Virus record (IMG/VR): IMGVR_UViG_3300033141_004448 | Coordinates: 1-64,000 of that record | DNA length: 64,000 nucleotides | Reading direction: 5' to 3' (one strand) | Source of the DNA: a virus | Shown here: piece after piece, positions 8,402-16,328 of the stretch | Layout: the number at the start of each line of letters is the position of its first letter | Position numbering within the stretch: the first letter of the stretch is position 1 | Notes under the pieces: model-generated | Databases searched by the model: none | The model's input: the letters and a program-made list of their open reading frames with translations, nothing else | Told to the model about the DNA's origin: nothing | Translations under genes and position numbers: made by a program

Positions 8402-9323
8402 GTTTCATTCCTCCTTTTTTATATTTTGATATTTTATTATACGGCAATACATAATAACCCTTAAACATTCGTTTTATTTCTTTCACGGGCGAATGTAAAA
8501 AACCGTGCACGTTACCCAATTGTTTAATAAGATAATAATGTTCGGTTTCATAACAACCAAAGCCTTTTTTGAAGTTCCACGTCCCGTCATTTATCTTTGC
8601 ACTTGAGTGCATGTTGAATACCGATATATCCTGCATTTTTGCAATATTAAGTTCTTCATTCAACAAAAATGTATTGCCGTCAAGGTAAAAGTATTTTGAG
8701 TCAAATGCAGAACGGTAATAATCAACGTGATATTCGTTCTTCAGAAATATTGCACCGCCTATCATCATATTCTTATAAAACACGCAAGATAAATACGAAT
8801 TATCAAGTTCAAGTAACTTGCGAAAATAATCATACTCTATAACTTGCGATTTTTGCTCAAGAGAACGCTTGACGTGGATCTTGTACCATTCACTGAGATA
8901 TTCATTACCCGTTTTCACGGAAAGAACTTTTTTCTTGTTTATTTTTCTGATTTTGAATTTCACGTCCGACCTATAATTATCCATCACGTTACCAACCGAG
9001 CGTAAATTCACGTATTGTATCGGGTTCACGATTGTCGTGTCAAATAAATTAAAAAGCTTGCTTTTCATATTCTTCAAGAATAATGGTGCGGTTACATACG
9101 TGAAAATATCAACGTCAAATCCTCTTAGCATATTAAATATTTTCATGATTTCGTCTGGTAACGTAGGAGCGTAGCTTGAATATCCTGGCTGGCAGTTTGC
9201 AACATTACCGTATTTTGTTTTACGAATGAATATCGGTAACCCGTTCATGCGTATGAATTTATCTTTGTTGTAATACGATTGCAAGAAGTCAGAGTATTCT
9301 TCGGATTGTTGAACCATTATCAT
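8382..9323 (-). CDS. FemAB-like/GNAT-fold transferase
   Basis: A 313-residue protein resembling the second half of FemAB/'Acetyltransf_6' proteins: a basic helical insert (VKFKIRKINKKK), then YEWYKIH-type helix, CVFYKNMMIGGAIFLKN, DYYRSAFDSKYFYLDGNT and FNMHSSAKINDGTWNFKKGFG, the typical 'gaS...G...FK..FG' close of the family. Members transfer amino acids or acyl groups from tRNA or CoA to sugars and peptides. In this operon it probably adds an amide or acyl group to a glycan. Substrate unknown. Confidence 0.72.
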   Translation of the reverse strand: MIMVQQSEEYSDFLQSYYNKDKFIRMNGLPIFIRKTKYGNVANCQPGYSSYAPTLPDEIMKIFNMLRGFDVDIFTYVTAPLFLKNMKSKLFNLFDTTIVNPIQYVNLRSVGNVMDNYRSDVKFKIRKINKKKVLSVKTGNEYLSEWYKIHVKRSLEQKSQVIEYDYFRKLLELDNSYLSCVFYKNMMIGGAIFLKNEYHVDYYRSAFDSKYFYLDGNTFLLNEELNIAKMQDISVFNMHSSAKINDGTWNFKKGFGCYETEHYYLIKQLGNVHGFLHSPVKEIKRMFKGYYVLPYNKISKYKKGGMKLEEKYS

Positions 9324-9616
9324 TCTTCCACTTCCGAGAGATATTTTCGAATTCTATCCATTTCGTCATACCACCATTTCGGAATGGTTAATTTCTTTTC
9401 TTCTATTATTTTTTTTCGTTCGAGCAAGTAACCTATGCGTGCCAAAATAATTTTTTCTTTTGGTACATCAACTCGTGTGAATATACTAACAGAATAATCT
9501 TCATCATATTCGCCACTTTCTATAACTTCTTTAATAGCTTCATCTAATGAGTCAAAGTCTTCACTATATTCTTCATACGGATCGCCTTTCATAAAAATCA
9601 CGGTATATTTTTTCAC
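9320..9616 (-). CDS. Small acidic hypothetical protein
   Basis: A 98-residue acidic protein with a beta-hairpin-like N-terminus and helical C-terminus. It overlaps both neighbours by ATGA, so it belongs to the operon. No family recognised. Confidence 0.6.
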   Translation of the reverse strand: MKKYTVIFMKGDPYEEYSEDFDSLDEAIKEVIESGEYDEDYSVSIFTRVDVPKEKIILARIGYLLERKKIIEEKKLTIPKWWYDEMDRIRKYLSEVEE

Positions 9617-10515
9617 TTTATCGCCTCCATGAATTGATCTACTCGGTAACCAATCGTGTGTTTTTTTACCAGCTCATACTCCATTTTCCAATTGTCTGGA
9701 CAATCCAATATCCGTTTTATCAGCAATAACAACCCTTCTTTATCGTATGTTACTTCAGTTCCGAATAATTCGGCAGGGTACACGTCTGAAGCTAATATAT
9801 TCCCGCTACCAATCACTTCAAAAAATCGTAGCGTGGCAATCTTCACGTCAGGGTGATTTACGTGTAATGTTACTCTTGCACGGTTAATCAATTTATTTAA
9901 TTCTTCCCTGAACACTTCATTACCGAGTGAAGAAGAGAACACTTTAATGTCTATGCCATTCGAGGTGAGATATTTTAAGGTTTCAATACGATTCGGATAC
10001 AACGAACCGTACCACAACACGTCAATGTCTTTCGCAATATCGAGTTTCTTCACGTATGGCAAGACACAACATGGATTAAACGCAATGCCATTTTCGTATT
10101 TTTCCGCTTTGTCGGGATCTGTCGTGAGGTAATAATCAAAAAACGGTTGCCAATGCAAGAAATAATCAGTTCCCGCGTGGTCATCACCACACACGCCGAT
10201 TATTTTAACGCCGAGTTTTCGAATATCATTCAAAACGGCAGGGTGGACATTTTTATCACCCCACCATAGATAGTAGTCAATATCATTATTCTCGCAAAAA
10301 TCTATTATTTTATCATAGTATGACCAATATTTTTTCCGTGTATGTGGAAAAACAATATCGTGGAGTAAATGTTCCCAATCATACCCGATCTTTATATCAA
10401 GTATCTTTCTCGTGTCAAATACTGTAACTTCGTGCCCACGCCTTCGCAGTTCTTCGACATACGTTTTTTCCATTGGTATTTTTCCAGAATAATTTCCCGT
10501 AAATAAGAATTTCAT
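9613..10515 (-). CDS. CgeB-like GT-B glycosyltransferase
   Basis: A 300-residue protein of the CgeB/'glycosyltransferase family 1' kind. The first strand KFLFTGNYSG and VEELRRRGHEVTVFD form the acceptor domain. IDVLWYGSLYPNRIE and ARVTLHVNHPDVKIATLRFFEVIGSG form the donor domain, with the conserved glutamate in RFFEVIGSG. The order and length fit CgeB-type enzymes found in bacterial, archaeal and phage glycan clusters. It overlaps the next genes by ATGA on each side. Confidence 0.82.
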   Translation of the reverse strand: MKFLFTGNYSGKIPMEKTYVEELRRRGHEVTVFDTRKILDIKIGYDWEHLLHDIVFPHTRKKYWSYYDKIIDFCENNDIDYYLWWGDKNVHPAVLNDIRKLGVKIIGVCGDDHAGTDYFLHWQPFFDYYLTTDPDKAEKYENGIAFNPCCVLPYVKKLDIAKDIDVLWYGSLYPNRIETLKYLTSNGIDIKVFSSSLGNEVFREELNKLINRARVTLHVNHPDVKIATLRFFEVIGSGNILASDVYPAELFGTEVTYDKEGLLLLIKRILDCPDNWKMEYELVKKHTIGYRVDQFMEAIK

Positions 10516-10730
10516 TTGTCCATCTCCTTTAGCATGAAAAGTATTCCGTTAAGTGCCTTTTCAATGGATGATATTCTATTTTCAATCGTTGTTAATCTAT
10601 CAAATTTTGGATTATCACGGTACTGACAGTTATCTATTCCTGGCACGAGGCAAATTGGCTTAAGTTCACCTTGTGCAATGCACGTTGAATTTTTTTCATT
10701 ATAATATTTACATAATTTTATTTCGTTCAT
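10512..10730 (-). CDS. Cysteine-rich N-terminus plus coiled coil
   Basis: A 72-residue protein. Four cysteines in the first 36 residues (LCKYY, STC, PIC, NCQYR) suggest a small zinc site, followed by a heptad-containing helix (LTTIENRISSIEKALNGIL). The coiled coil suggests dimerisation. Function unknown. Confidence 0.6.
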   Translation of the reverse strand: MNEIKLCKYYNEKNSTCIAQGELKPICLVPGIDNCQYRDNPKFDRLTTIENRISSIEKALNGILFMLKEMDK

Positions 10731-11062
10731 TTCATATCCTCCAGCATTTTCTGCAGTTTTTCGAGAATCTCATTATATAAGCGTAACGATTTTTCACGCG
10801 AAGCAAGCCGTGCACGACTCCACAGATCTTCACCAGACATACCACAGATTCCAGCAGTTACGAGTGGACAAAAGGGTTTTTTGTTAAACGGGCTTTCAAG
10901 GTCTCGCTTTCTGCAGGCGTAGTGCTTGCAGAACTGGCATATCTGCAAGTGTAAGTCGTGTGCTTCTGCAGGAGAAAAATGCTCGAATGCGTATATCACT
11001 TCCTCGTACTTGTAAATGGTTTTTTCAAGGCAGAACTTCAGCACTTCATTTCCTTCGCTCAT
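10727..11062 (-). CDS. Cysteine-rich small protein, paralogue of 313-681
   Basis: About 111 residues from the ATG at 11062, which overlaps the upstream stop (ATGA); a longer form from 11092 is less likely. The cysteine knot CQFCKHYAC, then FCPLV and ICGM, with a long C-terminal helix, repeats the plan of the 313-681 protein about 10 kb away, so the two arose by duplication. Zinc binding is probable from the cysteines. Role unknown. Confidence 0.68.
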   Translation of the reverse strand: MSEGNEVLKFCLEKTIYKYEEVIYAFEHFSPAEAHDLHLQICQFCKHYACRKRDLESPFNKKPFCPLVTAGICGMSGEDLWSRARLASREKSLRLYNEILEKLQKMLEDMK

Positions 11063-11409
11063 TTTACATCTTCCTTTTCGAATGCTTCGCAAAGCGTTGC
11101 TATCAGCTCCGCGTTTTTGTTAGGAAAGAGGTGGAAAAGCCCACTCTCATATAGCTTACGATTGTAATAACACATTTTCTTGTGAATGCAGTCGTGGCAA
11201 ACTTTACCCTGTTTTGTGATAAAATCTCTTGTATTGAATAGATTCTCCGCTATGTAATTATCTATGAATTTCTGATCATCCGTGAGTAAATCGTATGGTT
11301 TGTTAGCCTCGTGATTAAAAGAGGAAGGATCGATCTGCTCAATTGCCTCCAGATACCACTCGTGTAATTTCCGAGCAAGCTTTTCAACCTTACCTTCATT
11401 CGTCATCAT
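11059..11409 (-). CDS. Hypothetical protein with CxxC-x4-C motif
   Basis: A 116-residue mainly helical protein. The motif CHDCIHKKMC in the middle could bind metal, with one more cysteine near the C-terminus (TLCEAF). It is coupled to both neighbours. No family recognised. Confidence 0.6.
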   Translation of the reverse strand: MMTNEGKVEKLARKLHEWYLEAIEQIDPSSFNHEANKPYDLLTDDQKFIDNYIAENLFNTRDFITKQGKVCHDCIHKKMCYYNRKLYESGLFHLFPNKNAELIATLCEAFEKEDVK

Positions 11410-11555
11410 TCAACCCTCCTAAAAAATTCACACGTTGTTGCATCATCATATTCATACGTTTCGCAATCACAACAATTGCACCATCCGACATCCAATGGTG
11501 GATCTTCAGCAATCATATAGTGCTCGCAATTTTCACAATAATTATTTTCGCTCAT
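11406..11555 (-). CDS. Cysteine-rich mini-protein (49 aa)
   Basis: Forty-nine residues with YCENCEHY, WCNCCDC and TTCEFF, i.e. seven cysteines, resembling small metal-binding proteins. ATG at 11555; the stop overlaps the next ATG. It has the same build (C-x2-C-x-Y at the start, C-x-F near the end) as the 41-residue protein at 14200-14325. Confidence 0.55.
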   Translation of the reverse strand: MSENNYCENCEHYMIAEDPPLDVGWCNCCDCETYEYDDATTCEFFRRVE

Positions 11556-11563
11556 TTTACTAC

Positions 11564-11710
11564 CTATTCTTTCTTAATCCATTTTACTTTATAAGCACAA
11601 ACGTGTATATCCAAACACACACCTCTCTTTTGTTTTTTCAAAAAAGATGTGAATTCTTCTTCCGACTCTAATTTAAATATATCATTTCCTTTTACTATAA
11701 AAAATATCAT
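11564..11710 (-). CDS. Small hypothetical protein (48 aa)
   Basis: Forty-eight residues, beta-hairpin then helix, no motif. It fits exactly between the glycosyltransferase stop (11714) and the next small gene (11555), with same-strand spacing of a few bases. It could be a short real gene or chance. Confidence 0.45.
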   Translation of the reverse strand: MIFFIVKGNDIFKLESEEEFTSFLKKQKRGVCLDIHVCAYKVKWIKKE

Positions 11711-11713
11711 TTA

Positions 11714-12550
11714 TTACCGCCTCCATTCTCTTTTATCAATTATATCTAATATCTGTTCCACGCGATATTTGTAATCCAATTCTTCGGTATTCACGCGTGA
11801 AATATCCTGATTTGTAATTATATCTTCTTTTGAATGACCGCAAGCAAGTATGTCATACACGCGACCCTGAATCATTTTTCGCTTGACCATGTCTTCATTA
11901 TGCAGGGCGAATATTTGCCCTGCCTGAGTATAAACTTTTCGCGTGTCCTCATACGGAATGTATCTACCCATTATCCTGATATTATCACGAACGAAGTCAT
12001 TCCACCCGTTACCATAAACGTGAATGCCATTCTTGCCACGAAAATGTTCACTCACGATCTCATATTTCCGCTTATCGTAATTTCCCACGTAAAGATACTT
12101 ACAACCATAATCTCCTGAGAAATCCGGTCTGAATGTTTCCGTGTCGGTAGCACACTCAACATGATATGAATTTGGCAGGTCAGAGTTCGGTTCTATCGTG
12201 AGGTAAGCGTCATAATGATATTGATAATTTTCGTCCCAAAAACGCTTCATATTGATCGGTGAAGAAACAATCCAAAATATCTTATGTAAAACGTTTTCCT
12301 TGACGATTTCCTTCACAAACCTATCCAAATTTTCGTTGTTACAATTAGTAATCAATATATCATAATACTTGAACTTGATATTGTTACAATTAAACAAGTC
12401 ATAAAGGTATGCTTTATATCCCATTCGCTTTAATGACGATTGAAATTGAAGAAGTTCAATCGATTCACCCCAACATTCATTTTTATTAATATATTTCGGG
12501 CATATAAGTGCTACTTTTAACTTATTTCCTTGAATTGATATATTCCACAC
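11714..12550 (-). CDS. CgeB-like glycosyltransferase whose N-terminus is duplicated upstream
   Basis: A 278-residue GT-B protein: first strand LKVALICPKYI, then FKYYDILITNCN, and a donor domain with YLYVGNYDKRKYEIV, KNGIHVYGNGW, and MIQGRVYDILACG carrying the conserved acidic region. The likely start, ATG 12550, lies inside the end of the LAGLIDADG gene (28-base overlap). The homology to the family starts only at residue 11. A second, diverged copy of residues 11-32 lies at 13228-13293 on the far side of the endonuclease gene with its own start, so the present N-terminus may have arrived with the endonuclease. Function otherwise normal. Confidence 0.78.
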   Translation of the reverse strand: MWNISIQGNKLKVALICPKYINKNECWGESIELLQFQSSLKRMGYKAYLYDLFNCNNIKFKYYDILITNCNNENLDRFVKEIVKENVLHKIFWIVSSPINMKRFWDENYQYHYDAYLTIEPNSDLPNSYHVECATDTETFRPDFSGDYGCKYLYVGNYDKRKYEIVSEHFRGKNGIHVYGNGWNDFVRDNIRIMGRYIPYEDTRKVYTQAGQIFALHNEDMVKRKMIQGRVYDILACGHSKEDIITNQDISRVNTEELDYKYRVEQILDIIDKREWRR

Positions 12551-13190
12551 ACTCCACTAATTTTCGTTGCTTTCGTTTTATCACGAATCCTATATTATTA
12601 TAATACTTTTCAATCGAATCTTTTTTATCAAGTCTTAATACCCACATCTCTTTTCCACTTTTGAGTGTATTTCTGAATGATAAACTCGAATCAATTTCAA
12701 AATACTGTAATAATAACCGTTGAGCAAATTCTAACCATTTTTTATGCGTGCTTTGTAATCTAAGTTTTAATATAATAAATTTATGACCTTTGTTATTCAC
12801 TCCTCTGTATATTCCACAGTAACCATCAGAATCAAACCATGATTGAAGAAAATGTTTTGGATATTTTTCACATAAATACATCAATCTTTCTTCTGTTTGT
12901 GATTTAAACCAATTATAAAATGGAGTATTTTTTATCTCAAATTTATATAACCATTGTTCACATTTTCTTCTCGGCTTTGTTCGACCTATATACAATTCTC
13001 TGTAATTGTGAAAAACTTTTAAAACATTCCTACCAAACTCCTCGACAAATTCTTTATCTACCGCCGTTAAACGTAATACTCCATTTACTCTATTTCCTCT
13101 TTTTATTCCATAACATCCTCCATCACCAACAATAAAATTACTTAAAATATATGACAGTTCTGGTGATGATTTAATTACAATATTTTTCAT
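12522..13190 (-). CDS. LAGLIDADG homing endonuclease (freestanding, two motifs)
   Basis: A 222-residue single-chain LAGLIDADG enzyme. Motif 1 is LSYILSNFIVGDGG (residues about 12-25), motif 2 is FLQSWFDSDGYCGIY (about 113-127); the acidic residue ending each motif (GDG and SDG) is the metal ligand for DNA cleavage. No splicing motifs flank it, so it is neither an intein nor obviously an intron gene. It is clearly a paralogue of the gene at 14437-15105 (shared LSYILSN, IVGDG, DKEF, YP-FL-SWF-SDG, and RKQR near the end). It sits between a cut-off glycosyltransferase N-terminus and the intact glycosyltransferase. Confidence 0.9.
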   Translation of the reverse strand: MKNIVIKSSPELSYILSNFIVGDGGCYGIKRGNRVNGVLRLTAVDKEFVEEFGRNVLKVFHNYRELYIGRTKPRRKCEQWLYKFEIKNTPFYNWFKSQTEERLMYLCEKYPKHFLQSWFDSDGYCGIYRGVNNKGHKFIILKLRLQSTHKKWLEFAQRLLLQYFEIDSSLSFRNTLKSGKEMWVLRLDKKDSIEKYYNNIGFVIKRKQRKLVECVEYINSRK

Positions 13191-13194
13191 AGTA

Positions 13195-13293
13195 TCACTT
13201 CATTATCCCATACAGTTCTTTTTGTATAAAAATACATTCCCACCATATTTCATTTGGAGTGAAATATTTTGGTGAGATTAACGCAAACTTCAT
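13195..13293 (-). pseudogene. Orphan N-terminus of a CgeB-like glycosyltransferase
   Basis: A 32-codon frame starting at ATG 13293, one base after the stop of the preceding gene, and ending at TGA 13195. It reads MKFALISPKY...NEIWWE and matches residues 11-32 of the 11714-12550 glycosyltransferase at about 12 of 22 positions (KxALIxPKY, NE-x-W-x-E). It then breaks off just before the LAGLIDADG gene. Its tight spacing to the upstream gene suggests this is the original N-terminus of the glycosyltransferase, displaced by the insertion. Confidence 0.72.
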
Positions 13294-13294
13294 T

Positions 13295-14188
13295 TTAACA
13301 TTTCACGCCCCATATCAATGACTCTAACTCGTCTTTTATCCTGTTTTTACACACGCTAAAATCATACTTTGGCTTAATTGCTATTGATCTTACTACCAAA
13401 TCGTTTTCATGTGAATGAATTACCTCTGCAATTCCCAATGCACCGCAAGCTATACGAAAAGAGCGAGAACCAATTTCCCACATTGAATTATAATAATACT
13501 TGCAATTTGCGATTTCACGCAACCACGAATGCCAATGCATTTCTTTGACTTCATTCTCGAACAATCCTTCGACTCTTCCGTTGTAACGCTCACACATTGT
13601 GGCAAGCGTTTTAAGCTTGTATTTTTCTTTGAATAGCCAGCTTAAAATACCGTTATACACCTTTGATACCGAACCGATCACGAGCAATTCATACTCGCGT
13701 TTGTCAAACGGAATTAAGAAATTATCTTTTACCCATTTCACAGGATATGGTGTATAAAAAGTCTTCACGTTATCGTGAATCATGCTGTAGGTATTCATAG
13801 CGCGTTCGTCTTCGTGAACATAAACCATATCCACGTACTCTTTCACGGCTTTAAAGTGATCAACTTGTCCTTGTGGCGACATTCGGAATATCATTGATAT
13901 ATCGTCTTCCTGCAACATTACTATCTTTGCTTTCGGAAAAAAACTCTTGACTTTTTTAAATACTTTCACGTGAAAGTTTTCTGGACCTTTACATTGCTGA
14001 ACGAAGACAATATCAATATCGCCCATATCATGAAATAATATTGGCTTCATAAACTCATTCAAGTTAATATAATACACGTCATTCGGAAATAGATCACCGA
14101 GTGCACCCCAATTATAGTATTTTGGCGGGTTTGTTTCGTGCCGCCACCAACCGTAATCGTTTAATGCCGAAATTAATATCATTTTCAT
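13295..14188 (-). CDS. CgeB-like glycosyltransferase
   Basis: A 297-residue GT-B protein: MKMILISALNDYGWW (first strand), IDIVFVQQCKGPENF, AKIVMLQEDD, VYVHEDERAM, then donor domain ELLVIGSVSKVYNG and MWEIGSRSFRIACGALGI with the conserved acidic/arginine region. It is probably active on a glycan acceptor; donor unknown. The start sits behind GGAGTTGATAAA, the ribosome site repeated across this operon. Confidence 0.75.
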   Translation of the reverse strand: MKMILISALNDYGWWRHETNPPKYYNWGALGDLFPNDVYYINLNEFMKPILFHDMGDIDIVFVQQCKGPENFHVKVFKKVKSFFPKAKIVMLQEDDISMIFRMSPQGQVDHFKAVKEYVDMVYVHEDERAMNTYSMIHDNVKTFYTPYPVKWVKDNFLIPFDKREYELLVIGSVSKVYNGILSWLFKEKYKLKTLATMCERYNGRVEGLFENEVKEMHWHSWLREIANCKYYYNSMWEIGSRSFRIACGALGIAEVIHSHENDLVVRSIAIKPKYDFSVCKNRIKDELESLIWGVKC

Positions 14189-14199
14189 TTTATCAACTC

Positions 14200-14325
14200 C
14201 TATATATCAATTTCTTCGAAATCACTACAGGCAACTGCATCACATTGACACTCCACTTGATGATACTCACAAAAACCAATATCCTCTTCGAGGTAACGCC
14301 AATAAAAACACTCATTACACTTCAT
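14200..14325 (-). CDS. Cysteine-rich mini-protein (41 aa)
   Basis: Forty-one residues: MKCNECFYWRYL, GFCEYH, ECQC, ACSDFEE. The pattern C-x2-C-x-x-W, then C-x2-H and C-x-D-F is a compact zinc-binding build seen in many tiny archaeal and phage proteins. Its ATG overlaps by 11 bases the end of the orphan radical SAM C-terminus (14315), implying the two were neighbours before the endonuclease arrived. Confidence 0.6.
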   Translation of the reverse strand: MKCNECFYWRYLEEDIGFCEYHQVECQCDAVACSDFEEIDI

Positions 14326-14458
14326 TTTTTTTAACCGCACGTAGTATTAATTCAAATATTCTTCTCGGAAATTTTAGTATTCGTAATTTCCACGCAATGT
14401 CTGACCACATTTCGAATGGTACCGACAAAAACCTTCTCAAGCCAGAAAAATTTTTCGA
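14315..14458 (-). pseudogene. Orphan C-terminus of the radical SAM gene
   Basis: Directly behind an in-frame TAA (14459-14461) there is an open stretch of 48 codons, read in a different frame from the overlapping endonuclease tail. It begins KNFSGLRRFLSVPFEMW and matches the last 46 residues of the radical SAM protein (15105-15242), KNFRGLKRLLSLPFELW onward, at 23 of 46 positions. It has no start of its own. Its stop overlaps the next gene start, as for an original gene end. It is best read as the displaced former C-terminus of the radical SAM gene. Confidence 0.8.
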
Positions 14459-15105
14459 TTAAACTCCCTCTCCAGAATCCTCTGTTTTCGAATGATCGTA
14501 AATCCAACTTTTTTATAAAAATTATATTTGTCTTCCTTTTTTGATATACGCAACTCATATACTCTTTTATAGTGTTCTCTTTTCTTTTTACGTTCATATA
14601 TTTTTGTATCTATACCAAAATACTTAGAAAGTAGATATTGTGCGAAATCTATCCATTCTTTATTAGTATTAATTAGTATCAGACTGAAATATTTACCTAT
14701 TGAATTACGGTTTTTCCTACGATAATTATATATTCCAACACTTCCATCAGAATTAAACCACGATATAAGAAATTCACGTGGATATTTTTCGCATAAGCAC
14801 ATTAATTCTTTAGTAGTTTTTGATTTAAACCATTTATGAAATGCTTGACTATAAAAAATTACAAGATAATTTTCTTTTCTATTTTTTGTCCCACGTGGTA
14901 CTGTAATAATAGGAGGATTATTACTCTTACCAAACGTTCGTAAGACATTCTGCATATGGAATCTAAATTCCTCTGTAAATTCTTTGTCTATACTTTGCAT
15001 CCTTATCATAAATTGAGATGGTTTAACAACATACACATTACCATCTCCAACAATTAAATTACTTAATATATAAGACAACGAAGGCGAACACTCTGGTTCA
15101 ATCAT
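14437..15105 (-). CDS. LAGLIDADG homing endonuclease (freestanding, two motifs)
   Basis: 222 residues; motif 1 LSYILSNLIVGDGN (about residues 10-23), motif 2 FLISWFNSDGSVGIY (about 112-126), each with the metal-binding aspartate. It is a close paralogue of 12522-13190 in length and layout. Its start overlaps the radical SAM stop (ATGA), with GGAGTTATAAAAA as ribosome site, and its tail overlaps the orphan radical SAM C-terminus by about 22 bases. No intron core or splice motif was seen. It probably cleaves an allele of the radical SAM gene near its 3-prime end. Confidence 0.9.
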   Translation of the reverse strand: MIEPECSPSLSYILSNLIVGDGNVYVVKPSQFMIRMQSIDKEFTEEFRFHMQNVLRTFGKSNNPPIITVPRGTKNRKENYLVIFYSQAFHKWFKSKTTKELMCLCEKYPREFLISWFNSDGSVGIYNYRRKNRNSIGKYFSLILINTNKEWIDFAQYLLSKYFGIDTKIYERKKKREHYKRVYELRISKKEDKYNFYKKVGFTIIRKQRILEREFNRKIFLA

Positions 15106-16328
15106 TTTTTATAACTCCTTTTTACTAATTGTAATACATATTCGAAGTATTTTTTAGGAAAACGAAAAATACGAAACTTCCATCCAACGTTTGCCCACAG
15201 TTCGAATGGTAATGACAATAGACGTTTTAAACCTCTAAAATTTTTTCTTATATTATCTTTTCTGAATTTCAAACCACATAACCAATATAAACTATGCTTT
15301 GCAATATCGAAATTTACGTGCTCGGGAAACATTCTCTGGAGTTCAGACGGATAACTTGCATAAGTGTACATACTAAATCTTGCCTGAGGAATCCATGATT
15401 TTGTAATATCAATGAATGTCATTAAGTCTAATAAATCTTCACGCGTTTCGGTAGGCAGTCCTACCATGAAAGAGAACATTGGAGATACATTAGGAAATTT
15501 TTTGAATACGAATTCTAACTTAAAGTAGTTTAAAACCGTTGATTTAAACTTGCAATTGAGTAATTCTCTTAACCGCTCACTTGTTGTTTCCAATCCGATT
15601 TCGATTGACACGCAACCGCAATCACTCATTTCTTTTATAGTTTTATAATTGATTTTATTAACGTCCATGTTACAATGCCATTTCATCTTGCATGACTTTA
15701 ATTCTTCTCCAATTCTTTTATCCCACTTGAAATTAGGATCGCCGATAGATACAAAATCGTGACCAGCATTTTTTATTGTCCATATTTCTTTTATTACACG
15801 ATTGACAGGAACTGGAGTCCACTTGCCATTCACGGTACAAAAACGGCATTTATTATTACAGCCGAAACTCGTGAAAAGTAACGGTTTAAATATCTTATAG
15901 AAGCGTTTCGTTTTTTCGGTAACGGGATCTTGCATATCGAATCTTTCATTTATGAAATGCACGTCATAACTTAATGATTTATAATAAAACGATTCGAGTT
16001 TTTCTTTGCCTTTATTTATTGCCTTGTACCCTCCAACATAAAAATTCATAATCCCTAATTTTTCACGAAGATAACCCATTAATAACTCGCAATGTTCCCA
16101 TTGCGTGCCTTCCATTGAAGAAAACATTACATGTTTTGCCTTACCCGCAAGTTCTATTAGCGTATAATAAGAATCACACCGTTCGTCCCAATACTCGACA
16201 TTATACCCTTCTGCTTCATATCGTGCTCCTACTTTCATTATGGAAAGCGGAATGTATTGGTCGCCAGAATGCTCGTCAATCTTTGGATAAATAAGTAAAT
16301 AATCTATTTCATTCATAACATTTTGCAT
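15102..16328 (-). CDS. B12-binding-domain radical SAM enzyme
   Basis: A 408-residue protein. Residues about 8-115 form a cobalamin-binding-like Rossmann domain (LLIYPKI..., VMFSSMEG, NFYVGGYKA). The radical SAM core follows with the 4Fe-4S motif C157-x3-C161-x2-C164 (GCNNKCRFCTVNG), SIGDPNFKWDK, and SIEIGLET. Enzymes of this build (BchE-like) carry out methylations or ring and carbon-skeleton changes on sugars, lipids or tetrapyrroles. Here a sugar or lipid-carrier substrate is likely from context. The last 46 residues have a second copy beyond the adjacent endonuclease gene, so this C-terminus may be imported. Confidence 0.85.
   Translation of the reverse strand: MQNVMNEIDYLLIYPKIDEHSGDQYIPLSIMKVGARYEAEGYNVEYWDERCDSYYTLIELAGKAKHVMFSSMEGTQWEHCELLMGYLREKLGIMNFYVGGYKAINKGKEKLESFYYKSLSYDVHFINERFDMQDPVTEKTKRFYKIFKPLLFTSFGCNNKCRFCTVNGKWTPVPVNRVIKEIWTIKNAGHDFVSIGDPNFKWDKRIGEELKSCKMKWHCNMDVNKINYKTIKEMSDCGCVSIEIGLETTSERLRELLNCKFKSTVLNYFKLEFVFKKFPNVSPMFSFMVGLPTETREDLLDLMTFIDITKSWIPQARFSMYTYASYPSELQRMFPEHVNFDIAKHSLYWLCGLKFRKDNIRKNFRGLKRLLSLPFELWANVGWKFRIFRFPKKYFEYVLQLVKRSYKK

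Noticed and set aside
12514-13293. Group I/II intron or intein around the first freestanding endonuclease
   Set aside because: Joining the flanks would give two N-termini in a row, not one continuous glycosyltransferase, and no splice motifs were seen.
14352-14597. An 81-codon minus-strand frame across the end of the second endonuclease
   Set aside because: It mixes out-of-frame endonuclease sequence with out-of-frame radical SAM tail; the true signals lie in the other two frames.
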